Shown here: positions 43,384 through 53,499 of the stretch, one piece after another | Layout of the letters: every line of letters starts with the position of its first letter | How positions within the stretch are numbered: position 1 is the stretch's first letter | NCBI RefSeq assembly: GCF_000466165.1 | Contig: NZ_KE951476.1 | Coordinates: forward strand, 1-64,000 | Origin: Actinobaculum sp. oral taxon 183 str. F0552 | GTDB taxonomy: Bacteria; Actinomycetota; Actinomycetes; Actinomycetales; Actinomycetaceae | Direction of reading: 5' to 3' | Length of the DNA stretch: 64,000 bases | Position numbers and translations under genes: made by a program | The notes under the pieces: model-generated | Told to the model about the DNA's origin: nothing | The model's database searches: none | Seen by the model: the letters and a program-made list of their open reading frames with translations, nothing else

Positions 43384-44775
43384 TCAGGGGCGGTCGATCA
43401 CGGCCTGCACGCGCCCGGCCGCCCACCGCCCGGCCGCCGCCGCAGAGTCGGACCACGGCCACGCCAGGCAGTCGCCCGCCAGAACGATGCGCCGGGTCTG
43501 CGCGCGTTCACGGTAGGCGTCGATCGCGGCGAGCCGCCCTGGCGGCGTGGTCGGCATGGCATGGGGAATCCTGACGACGGCCGAGGCCTCCGGGGCCGGT
43601 GCGAAAGCGCCGGAAAGCCGCGGCTCCCAGACGAGCAGGGCTCGGCGGGCCGCATCCACGATCTCGGAGTCGGCTCCGCCGGACAGGGCGCGGGCGTCCT
43701 TCCCGGCGAACATGCACGTCACGACGTCCCCGCGCCCGCGGGCGTGGCCCGCGCGGCTCGCCACGCAGAGCGCCGCGAGCGGTCCGTCGTCCGGATGCAT
43801 GAGAACGCCGTAAGCGCCGGCGAGTTCGTCCTCGTGCAAACGCCGCGCCATCCCCAGGCAGACGAGCAGTCCCGTGCTGTAAGCCACTGCAGACACCGCT
43901 TCCTCCTGGGCGGTGAGATCCATGACGGCGGGCAGATCCGGGGCGGGGACGGCCACGATCGCGGCCTCGGCGCGGAAGACCCCGGAATCGGTGTGCGCCG
44001 CCACCCCGAAGGCGTCCTCCTCCATGAAGGCGACGGTGGTGCCGGTCCGCACGTCCAACCGGGAGGCCAGGGCGTCGGTGAGCCTGGAGAGCCCTCCGGG
44101 AATGGTGAGTGTCCGGCTGCTGAAGCCGTGGGCGGCCATGGCGCCGATCGCCGCTGCCGAGACGGTGCGAGCGTCCTGGAAGTAGAAGCCGTGGAATGCG
44201 GGGTATATGCTGCGCTCGGCGAGTTGGGCGAGGCCGATTCCCCTGGTCCAGTCTTCGGCTGTCATCCGGTCGAGGTCCAGCCAGTCGAGCGGGTCGAGTG
44301 TGCCGCGCCCCCGAGAACGCGCTGTGAAACGAAGGAGACCGGGCAGCTGCCCGAGTGACGTTCCGATGGGCAGGAGGCCTGACCTGACCGCGGACGTCGG
44401 CCTGTCGGTGCGGAAGCCGTAGATCTCGCCGCCGTAGGCGATCGCGGATTTCGCAGAGACCGCCTGCAGAGGAACGGCCAGCTCTCCAGCCAGGAAGGGA
44501 ACGACCCGGTAGGCCGCCGAGAGGAAGTTCGCGCCGGCCTCCACTCTGCAGCCGTTGAGCTCAATGGAGTGGAATCGTCCGCCGATCCGGTCCGATCTCT
44601 CCAGCACGGTCACCCGCACGCCGGCTTTCCGAAGCTGCCAGGCTGCCGTGAGCCCGCTGATCCCCGCACCGATCACGACGACGCCGGATCCACGGCCGGG
44701 AGCAGCCGGCACGGAGCGCCCGTCAGACGCTTGAAACTGCGGCGAATTCGAAGGAGGAGGCTGCTGCGGCGTCAT
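43384..44775 (-). CDS. FAD-dependent amine oxidase-like oxidoreductase
   Basis: 463 residues. Dinucleotide-binding motif GVVVIGAGISGLTAAWQLRKAG, then the flavin-family RVTVLERSDRIGGR. The C-terminal flavin contact segment is IVLAGDCLAWPWSDSAAAAG. It resembles NAD(P)-binding amine oxidase/protoporphyrinogen oxidase-like proteins. The substrate is unknown. The N-terminal ~27 residues are disordered. It may be first of a unit with nothing else. Confidence 0.85.
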   Translation of the reverse strand: MTPQQPPPSNSPQFQASDGRSVPAAPGRGSGVVVIGAGISGLTAAWQLRKAGVRVTVLERSDRIGGRFHSIELNGCRVEAGANFLSAAYRVVPFLAGELAVPLQAVSAKSAIAYGGEIYGFRTDRPTSAVRSGLLPIGTSLGQLPGLLRFTARSRGRGTLDPLDWLDLDRMTAEDWTRGIGLAQLAERSIYPAFHGFYFQDARTVSAAAIGAMAAHGFSSRTLTIPGGLSRLTDALASRLDVRTGTTVAFMEEDAFGVAAHTDSGVFRAEAAIVAVPAPDLPAVMDLTAQEEAVSAVAYSTGLLVCLGMARRLHEDELAGAYGVLMHPDDGPLAALCVASRAGHARGRGDVVTCMFAGKDARALSGGADSEIVDAARRALLVWEPRLSGAFAPAPEASAVVRIPHAMPTTPPGRLAAIDAYRERAQTRRIVLAGDCLAWPWSDSAAAAGRWAAGRVQAVIDRP

Positions 44776-44811
44776 GGTGAGAACCTATACGGCCGAATGC
44801 TCGGCGATGAT

Positions 44812-45282
44812 TCAATCCGCGGATTCAAGCGCCTCACGGAGTTCGGCCAGCTCGACCATGTCGCTGGCGGTGCCGATCAGGCGCATCCCCAGCGGGGCGA
44901 CCACGTTTTCCACGGACGCCACGGCCGACTCGACCGTCAACGGCTTGGGGCCGTAGCTCTGGATGAAGAACGCGAAGCGCCTGCCTGCCAGGGCGTCGTC
45001 CTGTGGGCGGGTCTCCAGGCGCTCGAGGAGGAGACGCGCAGCCGCGCTCATCGTCTCCGAATAGACGGGCGAACCGAGGACGATCGTGTCGGATTCCACC
45101 ATCTTCTGGAAGACTTCCTCGAACTGGTCGTCGGCGAAATCCTGGCCGAAGAACCCCATCCTGTAGTCGACGAGGTCGATGCGTTCGAAGTCGAGGCCAT
45201 CCAAGAGCGCCTGCGCGTACTCGACTGTGTTCCCGTCACGCTTCTGGCTGGCGTTGATGAAAAGAATGCGACCGTGTGCCAT
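44812..45282 (-). CDS. Flavodoxin-like NAD(P)H-dependent FMN reductase
   Basis: 156 residues from ATG at 45282. Flavodoxin fold: ILFINASQKRDGNTVEYAQAL for the phosphate-binding loop, TIVLGSPVYSETMSAAARLLLERL for the flavin ring loop. The upstream frame lacks a start site. It reduces FMN or quinones. Only 36 bases separate it from the amine oxidase gene, so a flavin-dependent redox operon is likely. Confidence 0.85.
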   Translation of the reverse strand: MAHGRILFINASQKRDGNTVEYAQALLDGLDFERIDLVDYRMGFFGQDFADDQFEEVFQKMVESDTIVLGSPVYSETMSAAARLLLERLETRPQDDALAGRRFAFFIQSYGPKPLTVESAVASVENVVAPLGMRLIGTASDMVELAELREALESAD

Positions 45283-45341
45283 AATCGCTCGTCCCTTCCC
45301 GTCGGTCATCGTGCACCCCACACACTATAGCGGGAATGGAA

Positions 45342-45370
45342 CGGGGCGGCCGGATTTTCCGGCCGCCCCG
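45342..45370. terminator. Hairpin after the htrA-like gene
   Basis: CGGGGCGGCCGGA pairs with TCCGGCCGCCCCG around TTT, 50 bases after the protease stop on the minus strand. Confidence 0.75.
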
Positions 45371-45419
45371 CGTGGGTATCGTCGTGACCGGGATGCGCCC
45401 GGCCGCCCTCGGCGATCCG

Positions 45420-47045
45420 TCAGTTCACGCTCGACTCGCCGAGCTTCACCTTCACGTCCGTCTGCGAGCCGTCCGACTTGACGATCGTGAGGGTCACCTC
45501 CTCGCCTATCTTGTGATTCTGCACCTTGTCCGAGAGATCGGAGGCCTTGCTGACCTTCTCGCCGTTGATGTGGGTGATGACGTCGCCGACCTCGATCCCG
45601 GCCTTCTCGGCGCCGGAACCCGAGATCACTTCCCGCACGGTGACGCCCTTCGAGATGCCCTGGTCGTTGGACGCCCTGTTCGTGGTGATCGAGACGCCCA
45701 ACGCCGCGTTGCGGCCGATGACGGTGCCGTCGCCGCCCTTGCCCGACTTCACCTTGTTGACGATGTCCATCGCGTCTTTGATGGGAATCGCGTAGCCGTT
45801 GACTTCGGCCGAGCTCTTGCCCGTCGAAGCGGCGGTCGTCAGGCCGATCACCTCGCCCTTGGAGTTCATCAGCGGCCCTCCGGAGTAGCCTTGGACGACG
45901 TCGGCGTCGGTCTGGATGAGGCCCGTCAGCTTGTCGACGTTCTCGCTGTTGAGGCTGTCCTGGGCGTTGATCGTCACGTTGGTGCCCGTCACCTTGCCGT
46001 CGAGCGCGGTCAGGTACCCCTGGCCGGAGCCGTTTCCGATGGCCGTGACCGAATCGTCCTTCTTGATCTGCTTCGAAGAGATCTTGACGGTTTCGAGCTT
46101 CTTGGGCGGATCGTCGATCTTCAGAACGGCCACATCGCGTGCGGCGTTGTGCCCGACGACCGTCGCCGTGTACTTGGCTCCACTGTTAGGATCGGTGACC
46201 TTGACTTTGCTCGAGCCGTGCACGACATGGTAGTTGGTCAGCACGATCCCCGATTTGTCGACGACCATCCCGGTTCCGGCGCCTTCGCCGTTGTCGAAGC
46301 GCGAGTTGATCAGCATGACGCCTGGAGCCGATTTGACCGGTTTGCCCTGCTGCACCGCGGTGTTCTGCCCCGGGGTCTTCTGCGAGTCCGGAGCGTTGGG
46401 CGCTGAGGGAATCGTCGCCTCGGGCGTTCCCTTCTGCTCTTGCACGGAGGCGCTATGGTCTTGGTCGCCAAGCGCGAAGCCGGTCACGCCGCCGATCAGG
46501 CTGCCCAGGAGCATGCCCGCCATCGTGGCGGCCGCGAGGGCGGCGGTGGTCCACGACCTCTTCTGCTTTCCCGGTTTGACGCCGGCGTTGGCGTCGAAGG
46601 CGAAACCGGAGTGCGCCCCCGAGGGGAACGGATCTGCATAGGGCCCGCCTTGCGACTGCCCCGACGTCAGCGTCTGCCCACCGGTGTGCCCTGCCGCCTC
46701 CTGGGCGGTCGATTCCGCGGGCATGAACGACGCCGTGGGGCTGCCTGAGGCGTACGCACTCGTGCTGTCCGGCCTGGCGGCGAACGGGGAGAAGGGACTT
46801 AACGCCTCCGTTCCGCCGGGGCGCGCCTGACCTCTCTCGCTGCCGTCTGCCTGGCCCGGCCAGCTCGGCCGCCGCCCGTCGGGATCGTTCCCCCTCTGAC
46901 CGCTTCCCTCCGAGTTCTGGCCGGTCGGGTAGTAGGGGAAGGAAGAGGAGGGCAGGGGCTCCGTGGGCTGTGTTCCGGGCGTATCGCCGAGCCCGGATTC
47001 GTGCCCGTTCCCCACCCCGTTCCGGGGGTTGTAGCTATCAGTCAC
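45420..47045 (-). CDS. HtrA/DegP-like membrane-anchored serine protease with PDZ domain
   Basis: 541 residues. GTG at 47045 is fixed by AGGAGGACAAG; the frame to 47102 is spurious. A long disordered N-terminal region (~170 residues, Gly/Ser/Pro) precedes a single transmembrane anchor, then a trypsin-like domain: His in IVLTNYHVVHG, Asp in ARDVAVLKID, Ser in VVQGYSGGPLM. The nucleophile motif is GYSGG instead of GNSGG. A PDZ domain forms the last ~95 residues. It acts in envelope protein quality control. Confidence 0.92.
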   Translation of the reverse strand: MTDSYNPRNGVGNGHESGLGDTPGTQPTEPLPSSSFPYYPTGQNSEGSGQRGNDPDGRRPSWPGQADGSERGQARPGGTEALSPFSPFAARPDSTSAYASGSPTASFMPAESTAQEAAGHTGGQTLTSGQSQGGPYADPFPSGAHSGFAFDANAGVKPGKQKRSWTTAALAAATMAGMLLGSLIGGVTGFALGDQDHSASVQEQKGTPEATIPSAPNAPDSQKTPGQNTAVQQGKPVKSAPGVMLINSRFDNGEGAGTGMVVDKSGIVLTNYHVVHGSSKVKVTDPNSGAKYTATVVGHNAARDVAVLKIDDPPKKLETVKISSKQIKKDDSVTAIGNGSGQGYLTALDGKVTGTNVTINAQDSLNSENVDKLTGLIQTDADVVQGYSGGPLMNSKGEVIGLTTAASTGKSSAEVNGYAIPIKDAMDIVNKVKSGKGGDGTVIGRNAALGVSITTNRASNDQGISKGVTVREVISGSGAEKAGIEVGDVITHINGEKVSKASDLSDKVQNHKIGEEVTLTIVKSDGSQTDVKVKLGESSVN

Positions 47046-47387
47046 CTTGTCCTCCTGGGACGTTTCAATGTCGAAGTCGATATGTAGATTCCACGCGTGC
47101 AATCAGAACGGAAACCTGAACTTTCCTGGGAAAGCCCGGAGAGCCTTTCGATACCGCATCCCGCTCACAACCCACGACGGTATCGCATTCCCGCGCCATG
47201 CGGTGGCGTATTTATCGAAAGTCACGGGCGGGTTTCCGTCTGCCGCGCGGTCGGACGCGGGCCGTCCGCCTGACGGCGCGTCCGGAGTATGGGGGCTATG
47301 CGATCCTTCGGGCCGCCTCGATGAGCGCCGTCGCGCAGGCGCCGCTCATCGAAGCGCGGCCGGGCAGCCCACCGGGCCGCGATCGGA
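47046..47387. other. Region between the htrA-like gene and the N/G/S-rich anchor gene
   Basis: About 340 bases with no supported gene. It contains the htrA promoter on the minus strand; no repeat or strong hairpin was seen. Shadow frames opposite the N-rich gene continue into it. Confidence 0.35.
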
Positions 47388-48107
47388 TCAGTTCGCCGTC
47401 GAATTGGAGGCGTTGGAATCCGACTGGTCGTTTCCCGACCCGCTGTTGCTCTGGCCCGAGCCGTTTCCGCTCTGACCGGAATTGTTGTTCTGGTTCGAGT
47501 TGCCATTCTGATTCGAACTGTTCTTGTTCGATCCGTTGTTGTTCTGGTTTGAGCCGTTCTTGCCCGAATTGCCGTCAGGATTGTTTCCGGACCGGTCCGA
47601 CGGCGCCTGGGGCATCCTGCCGTCGCCGTTCCCCGGCATCCTGCCCGACGGAGGCTGCGGCATTCTGCCGTCGCCGAAGTCATAGTGACCGTGGCCCGGC
47701 CCGCAATGGGAATGCCCGCCGTGGTCGTCGCCGACTGCCATAGAGATCCCGCCGCCCAGGAGGCCTCCGAGCACGACACCCGCAGCGCCGGTTGCCGCCA
47801 CTATGCGGGTGGACCACTTGCGCGGCTGTTTCCCCGTGCCCGTCATCGGCGCACCCGTCATCGGCGCTCCCGGTGGAACGGCCGGGCCGGGGGCCGTGGC
47901 CGGAGCCGTCCGGGAGGCCGCGGCGTCGGCGGCAGCGGTGGGTTGGGAAGCGGCGGTGCTCAGCTCCTCCGTTGCCGGAACGCCTGAGGCGTGCACTGCA
48001 CCGTCGGCGTTTCCGGGAGCGCCGTGCCCTGCGGAGACGGCTCCTGCCGCCGGTTGAGGCTGTTCCTGCCCGTTGCGGCCGTCGGTCTGCTGATTGTTGT
48101 CGTTCAC
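47388..48107 (-). CDS. Asn/Gly/Ser-rich membrane-anchored protein, paralogous to the HtrA anchor region
   Basis: 239 residues, GTG at 48107 with GGAGGACAAC, nearly the same start context as the htrA-like gene. A disordered Ala/Pro-rich N-terminal part (~95 residues) precedes a transmembrane anchor (ATGAAGVVLGGLLGGGISMAV) that resembles that of the protease. The outer part has a His-rich HGGHSHCGPGHGH patch, repeated GRMP(Q/G) units and an Asn/Ser/Gly-rich tail. No protease domain. Function unknown; cell surface spacer or metal binding by the His patch are guesses. Confidence 0.72.
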   Translation of the reverse strand: MNDNNQQTDGRNGQEQPQPAAGAVSAGHGAPGNADGAVHASGVPATEELSTAASQPTAAADAAASRTAPATAPGPAVPPGAPMTGAPMTGTGKQPRKWSTRIVAATGAAGVVLGGLLGGGISMAVGDDHGGHSHCGPGHGHYDFGDGRMPQPPSGRMPGNGDGRMPQAPSDRSGNNPDGNSGKNGSNQNNNGSNKNSSNQNGNSNQNNNSGQSGNGSGQSNSGSGNDQSDSNASNSTAN

Positions 48108-48290
48108 GTTGTCCTCCGAAGTGAGATCACTACTGGATCCTTGCATCCTCTATGGAACAGAGGGAAACGGGACGCAGACGGTGAAATGCCTGGGAACGGC
48201 TTGTAAGTGGAATCGGGTGGAGGAGGCAGTGCGAGGGGCTGGGCTCGGGGCGGGAAAGGCGGTGGAAGGCTCCGAGGGCGGCCGTAGAGC

Positions 48291-51086
48291 CTAGATCCAG
48301 CTTCCGAACCACATGTGGAGCCGCCAGAAGTCGTAGGTGATGGTGCGCCCCGTCCACAGCGGATACCAGAAAACGGCGGCGGCGACGATGACGCCCGTGA
48401 CCACTCCGAGCACGATCCACGACGCCAGCCGCGGTTTCCTCGGCATCCACCATGCGGAGCCGCCTGCCTCCTCTTCCGCGCCAGTCTGGCCGCCGAGGGC
48501 TTGAGAAGCGGGCACAGGGGGAGGGAAACCGCTGGGTGCGGAGAGCTGGAGACTGCCGGGCGTGGCGACGGGCGAGCTTCCAGGCACGGGGGCCTGTGGG
48601 AAGGCTGACTCCGCAGGGATGGGATCGGCCGCGGCGCCTTCGGGCACGGAGGTTTGCGGGTCGCCGGATGCGGGAGCCGGCAGGTGACTCGGGGCAGGGA
48701 CCTGGAAATCGCCGGGAACCGGCGGGTCACTCGGCGACGAAGCCTCGGCCCGGTCGCCCGCTGACTGGAATGGCCCTTCGGCTTCCCTCCTCTCCGCTTG
48801 CCTCGTTTCCCCCTCTTCTGCGGGAGCGGACTCCTTCGATTCTTCTGCGGGAGCGGACGCGGACTCCTCTTCAGGAGCGGACGAGGAAGCCTCGTCAGAC
48901 GCCGGCTCGACATCCTCTCCCTCAGATCCCTCGGAGGTCTGCCCTTCGAAGGCCTCCTCTTCTCCCTCGGATGCCTCCGCGGCAGCCTGGACGGCGGAGG
49001 ATTCGCCGGCCAGCGCCTCGAACGACGGAGAGGGAGGCGGCGGTGTCTGCGAGGCCTGTGACGACGCGGCTTCCGGCTCGGGAGTGGAGTCGGACTGGGG
49101 AGCCGAGCTGTTGCCGTTCGGGCCGTCGTCGAAGAGGTTGTCGAGGAAACGATGGAAATTGGGGAAACGCCTGGTGAATCCCGAGTCGTCGGTGGGGTCT
49201 CCCATGGTGTGCTCCAAGAGCTCGGGAGCGTGATCGGCCGGGCCCGGCGGCACGGCGTTTTCCCGCGTGCGGCCCGGCTGCTCCCTCGTGGGCTCCTTCT
49301 GCCGCGCCAGCTCTCTGGAGTCTTGCCGCGCCAGCTCTTTGGAGGCGACCCGCAGCGGCTCGGGGACGAAGGAGGCCGCGCCCTTGAGGGCCGACTGCGG
49401 CTGCAGACGCGTTCGCGCCGGCCCGAGGAGTTGGGATGCTGCCGCCACGCCGAACGTCAGCGCGAGCACGGTGTAGGGGAGGAAGGCGACGGCGTAGAAC
49501 TGGAAGATCGTCCGATTCGTGTAGAGAAGCCAAGGCATCCACAGCCCGGCGTACCCGGCGAGTATGGCCCAGGACCGCCAATCGGCCCGGAATATCGCGG
49601 CGATGAGAACGATGACCAGGCCGACGATCGCCAACCACCAGACACCGACGTTGCCGATGGACGTGATGGCCTGAACGCACTTGGATGCGCCGCAGGTGCG
49701 GGGAGCGCCTTTCTCCTCCCAGTAGAAATTGACGGGACGCCCCTGGAAGATCCACTCCCACGCCTGCGACTGGTAGGTGTGCGTCTCCGACAGGGAGTGG
49801 TGGAACGACCACATGTCCTGGTGGTAGTGGATGAAGGAGTTGACGATGTCGGGGGCCCACGAGAGCGGCAGATCCTCTCCCGTCTTCCTGGCCTCGGCGA
49901 CCCAGTTGCGCCCCCACGAATGCGGGTTGAGGAACCAGGAGGTCCATCCTGCCAGATAGGCGACGAGCGCGACGGGCACCAGCTGGATGAATGCGGGGAT
50001 GCCGTCGCGGAAGGTCGCCCCGCCGAACCACAGCGGGACTCCGGCGATCTTGCGGGATACGGCCCCCAAAGCCAGCGTGAGGAGGCCGAAGACCGCGAGC
50101 GCGTAGATCCCCGACCACTTCACGGCGCACGTCAGGCCGAGCAGGACTCCGGCCAGGACCAGCCACGGGCGCGCGAAGTGGCCGGGCCCCCACGGGTCGA
50201 CCGTCGGCAGGGCGCGTCCGTCGAAACGACCCGAGGCGATGACCGTCCGCGTGTGCTCGGTGTCCCTGAACCGGCCGTGCGCCACCCTGTGGGCGAGTTG
50301 CCCGGCGTGTCGTTCTCGGTCCATGAGAATGGCCCAGAATCCCATAAGCGCGAAGAATCCCAGGATGTTGTCGAGGATCCCCGTGCGCGACAGGACGATC
50401 CCCATCCCGTCGAGGGCGATCGCGATGCCCGCGAAGCCGGTCAGGATCGGGGAGCGGAACATGCGCATGGCTATACGGGCGACGAGGATCACCGTGAGCA
50501 CGCCGATGAAGGCTGTGGAGAAGCGCCAGCCCACCCCGTTGTCGGTTCCGAACAGGCGCTGCCCGATCGCCATGATCCACTTGCCGAACGGGGGGTGGAC
50601 GACTCTGTCGGGATCGCTCGTGAGCACTGAATAGTCGCCCTTGACGAAGAGGTCGTTGGTCTTGTCGCCGCCCGTCCATCGGCCCTCGTATCCTCTGGTC
50701 AGGAGTGAGAACGCCCCTTTGACGTAATAGGTTTCGTCGAAGACGATGGCCCGCGGATGATTGAGGTTCCAGAAGCGGGCGACGAAGGCGATGACCGCCG
50801 CGATAGCGGTGGCGATCCAGCCGCGCCGCCGGATCCGCACGGGCAATTTGACGCCCTTGGGCAGCAGCCCGAGTCTTCCGCGCAGGGTCTCCTCGTAGAC
50901 GTCGGCCTGCGCCTCGGACAGCTGGAGGGAAGGTCTGTCCTTCCGCCGCCGGGTGCGTGATGGCGAGGCTTGTGCGAGCGTCGGACCGCCATTCGCGAGA
51001 GAGCGCTCGGGCGTATCCGCGAGGCCGGCGGCGCTGGCGTTTCCGGGAACGGTCAATGGATCCGGGTTTTGCTGGTTGCCACTCAC
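48291..51086 (-). CDS. pmt: Protein O-mannosyltransferase with large disordered insertion
   Basis: 931 residues, GTG start at 51086, probably leaderless. PMT features: [22 protein letters not shown] with the catalytic DE pair near residue 115, [14 protein letters not shown], and later [20 protein letters not shown]. About 10 transmembrane helices by residue 560. A ~320-residue Pro/Glu/Ser/Ala-rich stretch (about 562-880) then separates them from a last helix ([20 protein letters not shown]). Usual actinobacterial PMTs have about 520 residues. It mannosylates exported proteins, probably including the Ser/Thr-rich surface proteins encoded nearby. Confidence 0.9.
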   Translation of the reverse strand: MSGNQQNPDPLTVPGNASAAGLADTPERSLANGGPTLAQASPSRTRRRKDRPSLQLSEAQADVYEETLRGRLGLLPKGVKLPVRIRRRGWIATAIAAVIAFVARFWNLNHPRAIVFDETYYVKGAFSLLTRGYEGRWTGGDKTNDLFVKGDYSVLTSDPDRVVHPPFGKWIMAIGQRLFGTDNGVGWRFSTAFIGVLTVILVARIAMRMFRSPILTGFAGIAIALDGMGIVLSRTGILDNILGFFALMGFWAILMDRERHAGQLAHRVAHGRFRDTEHTRTVIASGRFDGRALPTVDPWGPGHFARPWLVLAGVLLGLTCAVKWSGIYALAVFGLLTLALGAVSRKIAGVPLWFGGATFRDGIPAFIQLVPVALVAYLAGWTSWFLNPHSWGRNWVAEARKTGEDLPLSWAPDIVNSFIHYHQDMWSFHHSLSETHTYQSQAWEWIFQGRPVNFYWEEKGAPRTCGASKCVQAITSIGNVGVWWLAIVGLVIVLIAAIFRADWRSWAILAGYAGLWMPWLLYTNRTIFQFYAVAFLPYTVLALTFGVAAASQLLGPARTRLQPQSALKGAASFVPEPLRVASKELARQDSRELARQKEPTREQPGRTRENAVPPGPADHAPELLEHTMGDPTDDSGFTRRFPNFHRFLDNLFDDGPNGNSSAPQSDSTPEPEAASSQASQTPPPPSPSFEALAGESSAVQAAAEASEGEEEAFEGQTSEGSEGEDVEPASDEASSSAPEEESASAPAEESKESAPAEEGETRQAERREAEGPFQSAGDRAEASSPSDPPVPGDFQVPAPSHLPAPASGDPQTSVPEGAAADPIPAESAFPQAPVPGSSPVATPGSLQLSAPSGFPPPVPASQALGGQTGAEEEAGGSAWWMPRKPRLASWIVLGVVTGVIVAAAVFWYPLWTGRTITYDFWRLHMWFGSWI

Positions 51087-51160
51087 GGGGGCGAGTCTAC
51101 CTGCCGAATGCGGGTTGCTGCCTTCGGACGCCGTGGGCAGTAGTCTGGCATAGTGGGATT

Positions 51161-52033
51161 ATGCACCCGCGGATCGTTCTCGCCGCCACTCCCATCGGCA
51201 ACGACGACGACGCCTCGCCGCGCTTGAGGGAGGAACTCGAGAAGGCCGACGTGATAGCCGCCGAGGACACGCGTCGCCTTCGCGCCCTGGCCGGCCGCCT
51301 CGGCTTGAGCCTGCGAGGCAGGGTCCTCTCCTATCACGAGCACAACGAGGATCAGCGGGTCCCCTACCTTCTGGAACTGGCCGCGACGGGGCGGAAGGTG
51401 ATCGTCGTCACGGACGCGGGAATGCCCTCGGTGTCGGATCCGGGGTACAGGCTCGTCGTTAGAGCCGCCGAAGCGGGAATCGCCGTGACGGTGGTTCCCG
51501 GACCGTCGGCCGTGCTGACGGCTCTCGTGGCTTCCGGCCTGGCCAGCGACCGCTTCTGCTTCGAAGGATTCCTCCCCCGCAGACCCGGCGACCTCCGCCG
51601 GGCGATCGGGGAGCTGGTCGGGGAGACCCGGACGATGGTCTTCTTCGAGTCGCCCCGGCGACTGGGCGCCTCCCTGCGGGCGCTGCGCGAGGGCCTCGGC
51701 TCCGCACGCCGCGCCTGCGTATGCAGGGAGCTCACGAAAACCCACGAGGATGTCGTGCGAGGCACCCTGGGAGAGCTCGCCGAACGCTTCGACGGCGAAG
51801 TCCTCGGGGAGGTCGTCGTGGTCGTCGCAGGCGGGCGGCGGCCGGAAGCGGACGCCGACGCCGCTGCGGCTGAGGTCCTCGCCCTGGCCGACGCCGGACT
51901 CCGCCTCAAAGACGCCGCTGCGCATGTGGCCGGACGGACCGGCACGCGAACCAAAGACCTCTACGAGGCCGCCGTGCGGAGAAGGGACGTTCGGGATGCC
52001 GAGGCTTCGGGTGCGCGCGGCCGGCCGCGCTGA
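51161..52033 (+). CDS. rsmI: 16S rRNA (cytidine1402-2'-O)-methyltransferase
   Basis: 290 residues from ATG at 51161. Signatures [35 protein letters not shown] and [11 protein letters not shown] define RsmI. It modifies C1402 of 16S rRNA using AdoMet. It diverges from pmt across 74 bases, the standard actinobacterial arrangement. Confidence 0.95.
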   Translation: MHPRIVLAATPIGNDDDASPRLREELEKADVIAAEDTRRLRALAGRLGLSLRGRVLSYHEHNEDQRVPYLLELAATGRKVIVVTDAGMPSVSDPGYRLVVRAAEAGIAVTVVPGPSAVLTALVASGLASDRFCFEGFLPRRPGDLRRAIGELVGETRTMVFFESPRRLGASLRALREGLGSARRACVCRELTKTHEDVVRGTLGELAERFDGEVLGEVVVVVAGGRRPEADADAAAAEVLALADAGLRLKDAAAHVAGRTGTRTKDLYEAAVRRRDVRDAEASGARGRPR

Positions 52034-52142
52034 CGGGCGGCTGCGGTGGCGCGGCCGGCCGCCTTGTGCGGCATGAGGAGGCGAACCGCATGAGGGCCGC
52101 TTGCGGTCGATTCGCCGCAGGGACTTCACAAAGACGGTTCAG

Positions 52143-52161
52143 TGAGGATACCCTAACCGCA
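52143..52161. promoter_or_regulatory. DtxR/IdeR-type iron box
   Basis: TGAGGATACCCTAACCGCA agrees at 14 of 19 positions with the classical box (TWAGGTTAGSCTAACCTWA). It is 28 bases before the DUF2470 gene start. Iron-dependent repression of that gene is inferred. Confidence 0.55.
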
Positions 52162-52189
52162 TTGGACCTATACGTGGAGGGCATCGACT

Positions 52190-53059
52190 GTGAACCCTGA
52201 TCTATCGCTCTACCCCAATCGCGAGGCGATCGCGGCCCAGACCTGGCAGGCGCGCAGCCGTTCCTGCGTCCACCGTCTGCTGGCCGGCGCGGGGCAGGCG
52301 GGTCTCGTCGCGTATCGAGAGGATCCCATGCTGACGCTCGCCGCGCTCGCCCATGGGCTGACCTCCGAAGGCGAAATAGTCGTCGCGACCGCGGAAGGCG
52401 AACTGAGCGAACACCTGGCCCCCGGGGAGGCGAGGGGCATGGACGCCCGGTTGTCCATAGAGAAGGAGGCCCCCGATCCGGCGATTCAGATCGTCGCTTC
52501 GGCCGCGCACGCGCTCGGAAGGCTCGAATGGCTCGGCGCCGCCGAGACCGCCGAGCTCCTGGTGTCCGGCAGCCTGCCGGAGCGGGTCGCCGAGGTAGCC
52601 GTCGCGCCCGGAGGCCGGCTCGCCCGCTACTCCACCGGTAGAATCCTCCTGCACGACGCCGCCGGCGTCACCCCGGTGATGTTCGACGACGTCCGCGAAC
52701 AGCACGGCATGGCGATGTGGCAGGCCGAATCGGGGGCCGACCTCTACGAGGCGCCTGGCGGCGAACTGCTCGCGATGGACATCTTGAACGGGCATCCGCC
52801 GTGCAGGCTGGACTCGCTCTTCGGCAGAGTCCTCGGGGGAGCGGTCCCAGGGGCGCTGCTGTCCCGCCAGGCCGTTCGGATGGGATGCGAGCACATGACG
52901 GCGGCGGTTCTATGCCTCGACGTGGACAGGACCGGGCTCACCCTGATGAAGGTCAGCCACGACGACGCCACCACGGCGTACGTCCCCTTCGAACGGCCCG
53001 TGGCGTCCGGCGCGCAACTGGCCCTCGAACTGTCCGCGCTGTTCGACGCCGGAGGGTGA
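52190..53059 (+). CDS. DUF2470 (HugZ-like) protein, probable heme/iron-related
   Basis: 289 residues from GTG at 52190, after GGAGG. The C-terminal ~75 residues match DUF2470 in the pattern CEHMTAAVLCLDVDRTGLTL followed by YVPFERPVASGAQLALEL. The N-terminal part (LAALAHGLTSEGEIVVATA) suits a split-barrel flavin/heme-binding fold as in HugZ. Such proteins bind or degrade heme. The iron box upstream fits. It lacks other heme genes nearby; the SIP-fusion gene further along is also iron-related. Confidence 0.65.
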   Translation: MNPDLSLYPNREAIAAQTWQARSRSCVHRLLAGAGQAGLVAYREDPMLTLAALAHGLTSEGEIVVATAEGELSEHLAPGEARGMDARLSIEKEAPDPAIQIVASAAHALGRLEWLGAAETAELLVSGSLPERVAEVAVAPGGRLARYSTGRILLHDAAGVTPVMFDDVREQHGMAMWQAESGADLYEAPGGELLAMDILNGHPPCRLDSLFGRVLGGAVPGALLSRQAVRMGCEHMTAAVLCLDVDRTGLTLMKVSHDDATTAYVPFERPVASGAQLALELSALFDAGG

Positions 53060-53144
53060 GGCTCCGCGCCCGGCAGCGGGCTTCCGGCCCCGGCCGGATG
53101 GAAGAGCTCCGGCGTGCAAGTGCGGACTCGCGCCGGAATCGACG

Positions 53145-53171
53145 ACGTGGGCCCCGAATCGGGGCCCACGT
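53145..53171. terminator. Bidirectional terminator hairpin
   Basis: ACGTGGGCCCCG pairs with CGGGGCCCACGT around AAT, between the convergent DUF2470 and DUF1540 genes. TTT follows on the plus strand. Confidence 0.75.
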
Positions 53172-53217
53172 TTCGCGGGATGCCGTCCCACGGCCCGACG
53201 GCCGGGCGGCGCTCCCG

Positions 53218-53499
53218 TCAGCGAGCGGTGAACGAGGCGCACTCGGCCGTGTCGCCGGCGACATCGATGGCCGGCGCGGTGCACAGCAGATCCTTGTTGT
53301 GCACGCACTCCAGGCGCTGGCACGCGCCGACGCGGCCATTGGCGACCGGAAGGCCGCCGCGGGCGTCGAGCTTGACGAAAGTGGCGCAGGTCGGCCTGGC
53401 GCCGGTGCCGCCGATGGTGACGGCCAAGGCCGTGCAGCCTCCGTTGTTGTAGGCGCAGGCGGTGGTCGCACACGTCGAGACGAGAGTTTGGTTGGTCAT
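53218..53499 (-). CDS. Twin DUF1540 small cysteine-rich protein
   Basis: 93 residues with two copies of the DUF1540 cysteine pattern: CATTACAYNNGGCTA...CATF and CQRLECVHNKDLLCTAP...CASF. Four cysteines per unit suggest two metal sites. Common as small cytosolic proteins in actinobacteria and Firmicutes; function unknown. Confidence 0.87.
   Translation of the reverse strand: MTNQTLVSTCATTACAYNNGGCTALAVTIGGTGARPTCATFVKLDARGGLPVANGRVGACQRLECVHNKDLLCTAPAIDVAGDTAECASFTAR

Noticed and set aside
49152-50630. 492-codon plus-strand frame opposite pmt
   Set aside because: Rich in Asp, Arg, Gly and Pro as expected for an antisense of a membrane protein; no start site.
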